From positions 2,686,001 through 2,750,000 of the forward strand of contig NC_060200.1 of the NCBI RefSeq assembly GCF_020623625.1: a stretch of 64,000 nucleotides of DNA, read 5' to 3'. The stretch comes from Saccharomycodes ludwigii. Lineage: Eukaryota > Ascomycota > Saccharomycetes > Saccharomycodales > Saccharomycodaceae. The translations under genes were made by a program, and so were the position numbers. Below the pieces are notes generated by a model. The model had not been told where the DNA came from, did not search any database, and saw only the letters and a program-made list of their open reading frames with translations. How positions within the stretch are numbered: the first letter of the stretch is position 1; each line of letters starts with the position of its first letter. Below, one piece after another: positions 33,401 to 42,740 of the stretch.

Positions 33401-36344
33401 TTGATGATGAAATGGAAGCCTCAGTTTCTTCTACTAACTTTTTAGTGTCTTCAATAAAATATTTCCATTCCGTTGGATGCAAACCTTTTAAATATTCTAA
33501 CAAGGTGAGTTGAGAAAATCCATTATCTTCTTCTTTAATGATTTTTCGTAAAGTTAAAGTTATATTTTCATTATAATGAGGGATTAAAACTGTAAATGTC
33601 GGCATTTGATTTACAGCACATGAATCTGGCATTGGTGTTGATAAGGACTGTGCGAAAAAAGTGATTCTTCTTTGGGCTTCGGGCTCTGTTTTGAACAAAG
33701 AAGTTTCTAGAATTCTATCGTCTTGAGAAATGAAAAAACTTGGCTCCTTTAAAGTAGTTTTGTGTACACTATTGGCATCAACACTATCACCACTAGAATA
33801 TATTAATTTTTTGACATGTTCAATTGAAATTAAATGTTCCCTATACATTGAGATTATTATACAATTCCACACTTGGGATACTAGAAATTGCGCCTTTTGT
33901 GGATCAATGTTTTCAGGATATAAAATTTTGGAATAAATACGCTTTGGAAGTCTAGAAAATATGTTTTTCCATGGTGTCCAAATAGATACTCCAATATAAA
34001 ACGACCGGAAAACAGAAAATGTAGCACTACAAATAATATACCATAAATAGGTGTCTAAAAAAAATAAAACCATGTCGGTGAATAACATCATGGTCACCAA
34101 TAAATGCGTTTGTCTCACACAGAAAACCGCACTAAATCCAGTAGTACCTGTACAGCCCGTCAAGTTAATTATTTTCAGCTCTCGTAATGGATCTTTTAGG
34201 GATAGTGTTAAAAAAAAGTAGCTCTCGACAAACTTTAGGAAAAAAATGGTAACCCATAAACCAATGGAGGCCAACAAGGCCTTATCTTTCAAATTGACCA
34301 CAGAACTCATAAAATATAAATTGGCTAAATATTGTCTTCTAACCTTTTCATTTCTATAACTGAACCCAAATAACTTATTTAAAGGGACTATAGAAAAATA
34401 AACAACAGTGATAATCGAGATAATAAATTGAACAAGTGATAATCCTAGTGTAAATGTCGATTGATAATTTAAAGGGAGCATACCAAAAATATAGACAGAC
34501 GGAATTGTATTTATCAAGAAGATGCATACTAGTAAAATTATTTTTTTTGTAATCGATACTGCACCTGGAAATTTTCTTGGAACAAAAGAAAATTCGCCTA
34601 AAACAGAAAGTATATTAATCAAAGAAGCCAAGGAACCAGCCAAAGCCATAATTGAATATGTGGCTTGGGTTGTGGGTTGAGTATTTTTCTGTTGTCTATA
34701 GTTATGTGTGTAAAATGGTTTGGAATTGTATGCTGTATAATACCAAAAGACGCATAAATGTATGATCCATATTCTATTAAAATTGGTGACAACATGTAGC
34801 CAGGTTCTTTTTTCTTTATATGTTTTGTAAAAACACTTGTTCCAATTAACCCTATTGAGATGTAGGAATCTTATGTGTGGTTCGTAATCAAAAAGATAAC
34901 ACTTTTCATTATTCAAAGTGACTGATAAGCAAATTTTTTCCAAGTTTTTTCTGTACCAGAAAAATTGATTAATATCATCATACCCTATGGTTTTCGAGTG
35001 AGAATTTTCTTTTGCAATATAGGTGTTATTTTTTATAGATTCATAGTTTGCAGTAAGATAGAATTCATAAATGGGACATATGGCGTGAGTTAAAAAATCC
35101 TTGATCTCAATATGCTTTGTTGGCGATTTTCCTAGTGTGTCGCTGTTTGTTTCGGATTCCAAATCTTTTTTCAAAAAATAAAAATAATCCAAAGCGCATT
35201 TATAGATGAAACATAGGCATTCTGGTATAAACCTAACATTTGCTGCTTCACCCCAGCATAATAAATAAAGGGCAACTTGAACAACATAATCGTAGCATTT
35301 CAAATTTAAAATATTTGAGTCCCATTTCTCTTCAGCAAAAGTTAAATCAAAATTATTTTGGTACATATTGTTATTCAGATAGTTTTGCTGCTGGTTTTTG
35401 AACACTTTTTTATAATGCCCGTTTTTTTTCAAATTTTTAAAACCAACCAAATCTTCAAGGTCCATCTGAGAGGCAAAATACCATTTTCTAAAATTTGCTT
35501 GCTTGCCACCAACATAATCTCTATGTAGAGATTTTAAGGCTTCTAAGGAGGACATTCTACTCCCTCTGGAATCTAACATTCTCAATAAGTAATCAAACAT
35601 GTTTGCTAAATTATCCTTTTGAAACTTGAAAACATCCCCCAATTCATCAAATATTTTTTCAATCTCTTTCCTATTTATCGGTGCATTAAGTTGCCATGAA
35701 GGATAAGGATCATAATAATTTTCAAACATATTGTAAAAAGCAGATTCGCCAAATTTACTTTCACCAAAAGAATCCTTACTAGTTTTGCTTTTAGAATTAA
35801 AGAATTTTGGTTCTTCATCTTCATTATATTTTTCAGAAGCATTTCTATTGTACTCTGTATACCTTTCTTTTTCGTCAATTGACGTTGTTTTTGGTAAATA
35901 AGAAAACTTTTTTGTATTCCCCCATCTTGATGAGCCAATCTTGGGTGTTTTAAACCCACTAAATAAATTGAGGTTGGGATTGTGTGTGGGCATGGCGGAA
36001 AAAGTTGAAGAAAGCAAATCTTGATTAAAATTTGCAGTAATACCTACTGTTTGTTTTGTTTTTGCCGTATATTTCTTACCCTTATTGAAGTGAGCGTCGG
36101 TATTGTTAAAAGTTGTTGACATACTAATGTTATCTCCATAAGGGTTACTAGTGTATTCTTTATCCGCATCTTTGAAATCATCCTCATCTTCATCACCATC
36201 CCCGGCGGTAGTAGTTTCATGTGCTAAAAATTCAGCCGCCGTTTCAATGGACTGAGAATAATGTTCTTCCTCATTATCAGTAGCGTTCCCACTTTGTTCT
36301 TTCCCTGAGTCAAACAATTTTTTTTTGGATAAATTACGTTTCAT
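30465..36344 (-). CDS. FKS3: 1,3-beta-glucan synthase catalytic subunit, Fks3-like
   Basis: A 1959-residue multispanning plasma-membrane glycosyltransferase (GT48) that makes cell-wall or spore-wall beta-1,3-glucan from UDP-glucose. A disordered, acidic N-terminus of about 215 residues precedes [24 protein letters not shown]. The N-terminal membrane cluster, the large cytosolic catalytic region ([71 protein letters not shown]) and a second membrane cluster follow in the normal order. Recalled identity to Fks1 is clearly lower than for Fks1 orthologues, so Fks3 fits better; the paralogue call is moderate. Echinocandin hot spot 1 reads [10 protein letters not shown] (about 709-718) and hot spot 2 WLRRSIL (about 1442), both differing from Fks1. 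Confidence 0.9.
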   Translation of the reverse strand: [1959 protein letters not shown]

Positions 36345-36398
36345 CTAAACTCTGCTGTGTCTTATTTAATAATTTACTTGTTTTCAAAAGGAGCTGTT

Positions 36399-36437
<39 letters not shown>

Positions 36438-36966
36438 GTGCATAATAATGAATTGTAATAATAAATAATAAATTAAAAAGGTATAACATATAGATATGAT
36501 GATGCAAATAGCTGAGGTTAAATGGTTTTTAATTTTGTGTACAATATGCACGATATTTTTGTGGCACAGTTTTTATCTTTTATGCTTTTTTTTTTTTTTT
36601 TTGGTTGACTTGAGCGGCTAAAATATATTTCTTTTTTTTTTTTTTTTTTTTTTTTCTTGCACGCGTCACAGCTTATTACATTTACATGGTAAAACAAATA
36701 GTGAGACACACAAGAATACGAAGGTTTAATGTTCTTGATATTTTATCATTAAATATAAACCACCCCCTTTATTAGAGGTAGACAAGTACAACGAGCCCCA
36801 TGTTACAGTACATAAATGCCCATATTTGTAATTGATATATATGTTTCTAATTTTACAACAATGCTAGAGGCACATTTTTATGACTTTTACACAATTGGAT
36901 TTTTCTAAATTTTATACTAAACCTTTAATATAAATAAATTTAGAAAAAAAAAAAAAATTTATTATA
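36345..36966. other. FKS promoter and U3 3' flank
   Basis: Holds a (TA)n run at 36404-36432 and T-tracts at 36586-36601 and 36632-36655. Apart from the RNA gene that starts at 36967, I see nothing else. Confidence 0.6.
36404..36432. repeat. (TA)n dinucleotide repeat in FKS upstream region
   Basis: About fourteen TA units, 60-90 bp upstream of the FKS start codon. Confidence 0.85.
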
Positions 36967-37618
36967 ACTTGTCAGACTGCCATTTGCACCCACCCAATAA
37001 TGCTTATCCCATCTTATAAAAGAAGTACATAGGCTGGGTAAAGATCATCGCGCCATTTTTTAGAGAGAAAAAAAAATTTTTTTAATCCCAAAAACACAGG
37101 CAGAAAAAACGTTAAAATGTAACTGGAAATCGGCTATAAGATGAATCCGAACTGCTAAGAGTTGCAGAGTTCAAACTTATTAAAATCGGGACTTGCATCC
37201 ATGCTACCTTGGCCTTCCGAAGAAGGGTAACATCCGATAACCAAAGAAAAATTCTCACTCTGGGGCACAAAGGTAATGATACTCATCTTCCAAGTTGGAT
37301 TCAGTGGCTCTTGTGAAGAGTCAAAGAGTGACGATTCCTATAGAAATGATCCTACTGTTGAAGGTGTTAGTAATAACAAAGTTTTACTCTTTTTTTTTTT
37401 AAAAAAAAAAATATATATATATATCCTTAGAAAATTTCAATTTCAAAACTTGATGTATAAATATAAACAATTGATCAGGGGATGATGTTGAGTTTTCCTA
37501 AAAAGAAAAAACATTTCATTTTTTTTAAAGCAAAAATTTTCAATGTAGCATTAATCTTGACAGGTAAAAAATTTAAAGCCACGTTATAGGGGTGTTTTAC
37601 ATACTGAAGTACGTCGAT
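36967..37618 (-). ncRNA. SNR17: U3 small nucleolar RNA with a spliceosomal intron
   Basis: Read on the minus strand, exon 1 is about 14 nt (37618-37605: ATCGACGTACTTCA). It is followed by a canonical 5' splice site GTATGT (37604-37599). The branch site TACTAAC is at 37372-37366, and the intron ends at TAG (37352) or CAG (37355), giving about 250 nt. Exon 2 opens with GATCATTTCTATAGGAATCG (boxes A/A' and hinge). It then carries CACTCTTTGACTCTT, CACTGAATCCAACTTGG and CCCCAGAGTGAGAA, box C GCGCGATGATCTT near 37041-37053, and ends with box D GTCTGA (36977-36972) and ACAAGT. These match recalled S. cerevisiae SNR17A/B, which also contain an intron here. U3 guides pre-18S rRNA cleavage in the processome. 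The mature RNA would be near 400 nt, longer than yeast (333). Exact ends and the 3' splice site are uncertain by a few bases. Confidence 0.93.
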
Positions 37619-38734
37619 GATTTTTTATGTATTTTAAATAAAAGTTTAAAAAGTAAGTAAGAAAAAAATAAAGAGAAAAAGAGTGCTAAGGTGATATAAA
37701 AATTTTTTTGTTTAAATGCTCTGCTTTTATACTTTTTTTTTTTTGTTTCTTTTTTTGTTTCTTTTTTTTTTTTACAAAATAAGGCTTTCATAAAAAGCCC
37801 TATTAAAAACATTTTTGATGTTTATTTATTTTGATATTTTAAGGAATCTATTTTAGCTTGGTCGTTTAAATTTGGGTTGTACGTGATTTTACATACAGAA
37901 AAATAAACAAATGTTCAATTTGTAGATCAGCAAGCACGTAACCGACTCACTGCTTACGCTTTTATTTTCGAAAATTTCAATATTTTTAAAAGCCTTAAAA
38001 CTTTACTCTACGCACGAATACGGAACTGTTAACGATTTTACTTGTACATAATTAGTTATAGTACAAGTAGTTATGTTTCTGCAAGGAAAAGTTAAAATAT
38101 TCATAAAAAGTTTAATATTACTCTTAGTAACAAAATCCTTCAAGTTTATTAAAATAAAAAGATCTAGATGTTTTTTTTTTTTAAGATACCGTACTATTTA
38201 TTGTTTTTAGCTTGCTCTCTTTGTATCTCGTTAAATTTAGTTATTATGTGTGCTGTTCATACTAACATTTTTAAATTACTCTAATAATTAGAAGTGATAT
38301 TTTTTTTTTATAACGGTAATTTCACAAACTTTTTCATGTGGTGTCCTAACCGCTTTTATGTATTTTTTTTTTTTTGAGCGGGGGGGGGAAAAGAGAAGGG
38401 GAAGGGGCAGTAAGAAGGAACGGAGAGGGAATAAACTAAAATATTTTTTTTTTTTTTTTTTATTTGGGTTTTGGATTTGAAACTAACAGAATAAAAAAAA
38501 AAATTTAACTTAGCATTGCGTTATTATTAACAAAGATCTGTTTTGACTAAAAATAAAATTTTATTTTCCAATTATATAACTATTAAATCTATAATTTAAA
38601 TAGATCAAAACTTTTTTTTAAAAATAATATATATAGGAAAGAAACAAACCAACCAAGATAAAACACATAACTAATTTTATCGATTTCAAATATACATATA
38701 TATATATATTTATATATTTATACATTACAACAAT
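37619..38734. other. U3 and GYP5 upstream regions
   Basis: About 1.1 kb between two divergent transcription units. It has an inverted repeat (ACTTGTAC/GTACAAGT) at 38040-38068, a G-rich purine block at 38380-38428, an A/T-tract series, and a TA-rich region just before GYP5. A TACTAAC at 38260 has no matching 5' splice site. No gene called. Confidence 0.55.
38380..38407 (+). other. G-rich block, possible non-canonical quadruplex
   Basis: Nine consecutive G followed by two GGGG runs. The loop of about nine bases makes it weaker than a textbook quadruplex motif. It is 330 bp upstream of GYP5. Confidence 0.5.
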
Positions 38735-41407
38735 ATGAGCGAAGTTGAAAACGACAAGACCCAGCCAGATAATAGCGTTGATGTAATAATACCACCAAAA
38801 ATTATTATAAACAATAAGGAAGAGGAACAAGGAAATGATATTAAACCGATTGTAGCCCAAAAAAAGGATGAAGTAGACACAGAAAAAGTGGAATCAATAT
38901 CAACTGAAAAGAACGCTGCTTTAAACGAAACGGCAGAGAATTCTAAGGAACAAACTCAGATTGAAGAAAATAAAAACAAACTTGATTCAATCAATGATAC
39001 AGAAAAAGAAAAGAAATTGCATGGAATGACAGAACTGTTGAAGACAAATAATGAAGAAGTTGCCAAAAAAACAGAAGAGGTATTGGGTGAAAGGGATGAA
39101 AAACCAAATGAATCTATTGAACAATTAAAAACGAAAAAATTGGACCAAACCGTGGAACAAGGAAAAGAGTCCCCATTATTGCCACCTAGACCGCAAAGGG
39201 AATGTATACACCAGGCAAAAGAGGGACAAGAAGAGCCTTCTAGTCCCCCCTTACCACCAAGGCACCCGGGATCAATCCAAAGACAACCTTCGATATCTTC
39301 AAGCGTATCAAATGGGTCAGGTAGAAGTCACAAATCTCATTTTAGGAACAGATCAGTTATTCAGATACATACAGGGCCAGCACCGTTATCTGAAGAAGTG
39401 AAACCACCCAGGTTTTTAAAGAGTTTAAAAATCGTCAGTGCGAAGCCGCCCACAACTTCTTCTGGGAGTTCACATAGTAATACTTCTTATAACAGTAGTG
39501 GAACTGGATCTGCTAATAGAAATATTTCCAGTACATCTGATTATGATATGATTATTAGTAGAATGGCAGAAAATAACAAAGACTTAATGTCCCAGAGTGA
39601 AAATACAAAGGAGAGCTTGTTAGAAAGTGCCACCATTTTGAAAACAAACTATAAAGACATTTTGGAAAGCCTGTCATCCAGTACTCGAGGTGGTTCCATT
39701 GGTGGAGGTAAACCTAAACATAAACATACTGCTTCTTTTTCTAGCACTAGTAGTCCGTCGAAAAATAACAACAATAAGAATATGAGCAAAGACGATCTGT
39801 CATCCATGGTTTCTACCGAATTAGAACAAAGGGAAATGACAGAAGACTGGCCCTTTTGGACACGAGTGGTGGATAACTATAAGCAAGTTGCAGTTAGCGA
39901 ACCTGAAAAATTGGAAGAGGAAATTTCGAACGGTATTCCAACCCAAGTTCGTGGCATTATTTGGCAACTAATGACTAATTCTAAATCAAAGGAGAATGAG
40001 CTGTTATATAAGGATTTTGTTGAGCAACAATCTCCGCATGAAACTTCGATTAAAAGGGATTTAAGTAGAACTACATTTATTCCCAAGGATAAATTGGATT
40101 CTTTATTTAACGTAATAAAAGCTTATTCTAATTTTGATAAGGAGGTTGGTTATACACAGGGAATGGCTTTTATTGCCACACCATTATTACTAAACGTAGA
40201 CGAAGAAAGTGGGGCATTTGGATTACTAATTAAATTGATGAAGACTTATAATATAAGATCAATGTTTTTGGCTGATATGCCAGGATTGATGTTAAAATTA
40301 TATCAATATGATAGGATATTAGAAGAAACTTCACCACAGTTATATAATCATTTAATAAGACAAGGTGTGCGTTCTGACATGTATGCTACCCAATGGTTTT
40401 TGACATTTTTTGGTTACAAATTTCCATTACAATTTGTTTTGCGTATCTTCGATATTGTTTTTGCTGAAGGTTTGGAATCTTTACTGAAATTTGCCATTGC
40501 ATTGATAATAAAAAATAAAAATCAAATATTAAATTTGAATTTTGATAAACTATTGGATTTTTTAAAAAATGATTTGTTTAATGCATATATTATTCGGAAT
40601 ACCTGTGTTGATTTCGATAATATGCCTGTAGAGGAAGAACCTAATAATACTGAAACAACAGATACAACCAAAAAAAGATTGTCTCAACTATTTAAAATTG
40701 AGAGTTTTTCTTCCAGTAAAGGAGGTGTGCATTCAAACAATAATAAAAATGATGCTGCCACTACCCAACCATTGTATGATGTAGACTCCTTTGTTAGCGA
40801 TGCCATGAAAATTAGAATTATGCCAATTTCATTAAAAAGATATGAGGCTGAATACGCAGAAATACATAAAATAGAATTTGAAAAGGAGGCGCAATATGAG
40901 GAAATGAGAATTAAAAACAAACAATTACAGCTTGAATTGCGTAAATTACAAGACGATTATACTACACTAAACAGAGAACATATCACTATTGCTAACGAAC
41001 TAATTCAAAATAGATTAAAAATTGAAACATTGCTGGATCACCAACACGGGTTAGAAGATGAGGTGAGTCAATTAAAGGAGGAATTAAAAAGACAAACGGA
41101 ATTGAACACACCTAATCCAGATGCAAGCTTGCCTACTGACCTAAAGGATGATCTAGAAAGGGCAATGCGAAAAAATATAGATGTGATGAATATTAATCAA
41201 GAATTAGAAATGAAGGTTTTACAGTTGCAAAAAACTGTGGCAGCCTACAAACCCGTTAATAATGTGAATAGTACCGATAGGGTTTCTGAAGATGACGATA
41301 TAAACGAAAAAACTTTGGGTAGTCGGCCTAAAGAAGGGCAGTTTTTGGCCAAAGCTGAAAAAAGATTATCAGGTGGAGCATGGAAATTCAAAAATGTATG
41401 GAAATAA
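38735..41407 (+). CDS. GYP5: Gyp5-type TBC-domain GTPase-activating protein for Rab (Ypt) proteins
   Basis: An 890-residue protein. The N-terminal 400 residues are acidic and disordered with proline patches (SPLLPPRPQRE, SSPPLPPRHPG) that could bind SH3 domains. The TBC domain spans about 404-620 and begins GIPTQVRGIIWQLM. It keeps both catalytic fingers: Arg in IKRDLSRT (about 443) and Gln in YTQGM (about 472). A long coiled coil follows (about 700-840). In S. cerevisiae Gyp5 and its duplicate Gyl1 act on Ypt1 and Sec4 at sites of polarised growth. GYP5 and GYL1 flank RPL36B and MRPL24/RPL36A there, and here one gene is followed by MRPL24 and RPL36, as expected for the unduplicated parent. 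Confidence 0.93.
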   Translation: MSEVENDKTQPDNSVDVIIPPKIIINNKEEEQGNDIKPIVAQKKDEVDTEKVESISTEKNAALNETAENSKEQTQIEENKNKLDSINDTEKEKKLHGMTELLKTNNEEVAKKTEEVLGERDEKPNESIEQLKTKKLDQTVEQGKESPLLPPRPQRECIHQAKEGQEEPSSPPLPPRHPGSIQRQPSISSSVSNGSGRSHKSHFRNRSVIQIHTGPAPLSEEVKPPRFLKSLKIVSAKPPTTSSGSSHSNTSYNSSGTGSANRNISSTSDYDMIISRMAENNKDLMSQSENTKESLLESATILKTNYKDILESLSSSTRGGSIGGGKPKHKHTASFSSTSSPSKNNNNKNMSKDDLSSMVSTELEQREMTEDWPFWTRVVDNYKQVAVSEPEKLEEEISNGIPTQVRGIIWQLMTNSKSKENELLYKDFVEQQSPHETSIKRDLSRTTFIPKDKLDSLFNVIKAYSNFDKEVGYTQGMAFIATPLLLNVDEESGAFGLLIKLMKTYNIRSMFLADMPGLMLKLYQYDRILEETSPQLYNHLIRQGVRSDMYATQWFLTFFGYKFPLQFVLRIFDIVFAEGLESLLKFAIALIIKNKNQILNLNFDKLLDFLKNDLFNAYIIRNTCVDFDNMPVEEEPNNTETTDTTKKRLSQLFKIESFSSSKGGVHSNNNKNDAATTQPLYDVDSFVSDAMKIRIMPISLKRYEAEYAEIHKIEFEKEAQYEEMRIKNKQLQLELRKLQDDYTTLNREHITIANELIQNRLKIETLLDHQHGLEDEVSQLKEELKRQTELNTPNPDASLPTDLKDDLERAMRKNIDVMNINQELEMKVLQLQKTVAAYKPVNNVNSTDRVSEDDDINEKTLGSRPKEGQFLAKAEKRLSGGAWKFKNVWK

Positions 41408-41432
41408 AAACAGTTATATATAATTTTTTCGT

Positions 41433-41472
<40 letters not shown>

Positions 41473-41969
41473 CCCACTATGATTAATAACTAGATATTAC
41501 CTTGTGTTCAAACTGTGTGGTATTTACTTCTCAAATGTTTGAATGGAATTTTAAATATAAAATTTTTAATTGGTATCACGTTATGCCTATTTGTCATGTG
41601 TGATACAGATTTACTATGCAATTAATCAGTTTTTTGTATGACTGTTTATAATTCACTGTATTACCGGAATTTTAATTATTTTTCTACGTAAGTTGGTGGA
41701 ACACTTTTCTCTAATTTGAAAGTGGTATTCTCGGAACTTTTCGGACAGATGGTTACAGTAAACAAGTAAAAAAAAAAAAAAAAAAAAATTTACGAAAAAC
41801 TTTTTGAAAAAGAAAAAAAAATCTTAGTGATTTTGTGTATTTTTTTTTTTTTTTTTTTGTAAAAGTTTACTATAGCAGTTTATTGCATATTCCCCGTAAA
41901 AAACAAAAAGAAAAAAAATTAAATATTCACAGCCATCAAAGGATCATCAAGTAAATCGCTGTGTTTATA
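41408..41969. other. GYP5 terminator and MRPL24 promoter
   Basis: Begins with an uninterrupted run of 38 T (41435-41472), the longest in the window. It contains an inverted repeat GTATCAC/GTGATAC at 41573-41606 and further A/T-tracts near 41769-41788 and 41841-41859. No gene seen. Confidence 0.6.
41435..41472. repeat. Poly(dT) tract, 38 nt
   Basis: Uninterrupted T run just after the GYP5 stop. It is the longest of several runs of more than 30 (others at 47809-47843, 56081-56117 and 63905-63938). Confidence 0.9.
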
Positions 41970-42740
41970 ATGATGAATAGATTAACATTTATAAGAAAAA
42001 TATCCATACTTGGTTCTCCATTACTCAGAGAGTGGAGATTAGTTGAGTCAAGAAGAGTAGCAGTTAAACCAGAATACAAAGTTGGGGATTCCAAACCACT
42101 TTATGTCCCACCAAGAAGGCCTGAATTTCCTGATTACAAATATGGAGAATCTAAAATTTTTAAGCAAAGTAATAAAGGTCTATACGGAGGCCAATTCATT
42201 CAATTTGGTAATAATGTTTCGGAAAGTAAGAAAAAAGTTAGAAGAAGATGGTTACCCAATATTATCAAAAAAGGCTTATGGAGTGAAACTTTGAATAAAA
42301 TCATTAGAATTAAATTGACTACCAAGGTTTATCGTACTATCACTAAAGAAGGTGGTATTGATAATTATTTAACTAAAGATAAATCTGCAAGAATTAAGGA
42401 ATTAGGGCCCACAGGTTGGAAATTACGTTATAGGATATTGACTAAAAGAGAACAATTGTCTAATTCACCACATAAAGACCTCCCAGTTATTGAAAAAGCT
42501 GATGGTTCTAAATCAAAGATATATTATAACTTTTCGATTGATGGGAAAACCTACCAAATTACAGTTGGTAAGAGAAAATTATTATATTACTTATTCCCAC
42601 TTGAAATTTTAGAACATAAGGCTGACGGTGAGTCTTTATCGTACAAAAAGTTTATTTCTCTTTATCAAGAAAGGCCTATTGAACAAATTTTACAGGCTTT
42701 AAGTAAGTATGGTTTTGATTTGAATACCATTAGTGTTTAG
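41970..42740 (+). CDS. MRPL24: Mitochondrial large-subunit ribosomal protein bL28m
   Basis: A 256-residue protein of the mitochondrial 54S subunit. Conserved family segments are [43 protein letters not shown] and [28 protein letters not shown], in good agreement with recalled S. cerevisiae MrpL24. The N-terminus ([14 protein letters not shown]) is a basic, hydroxylated targeting sequence. Two adjacent ATG codons open the frame at 41970 and 41973. MRPL24 (YMR193W) is immediately followed by RPL36A in S. cerevisiae, and the same order is kept here. Confidence 0.95.
   Translation: MMNRLTFIRKISILGSPLLREWRLVESRRVAVKPEYKVGDSKPLYVPPRRPEFPDYKYGESKIFKQSNKGLYGGQFIQFGNNVSESKKKVRRRWLPNIIKKGLWSETLNKIIRIKLTTKVYRTITKEGGIDNYLTKDKSARIKELGPTGWKLRYRILTKREQLSNSPHKDLPVIEKADGSKSKIYYNFSIDGKTYQITVGKRKLLYYLFPLEILEHKADGESLSYKKFISLYQERPIEQILQALSKYGFDLNTISV

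Noticed and set aside
38260-38266. TACTAAC suggesting an intron in the GYP5 leader
   Set aside because: No GTATGT donor at a reasonable distance, and GYP5 has a good ATG with a normal leader.
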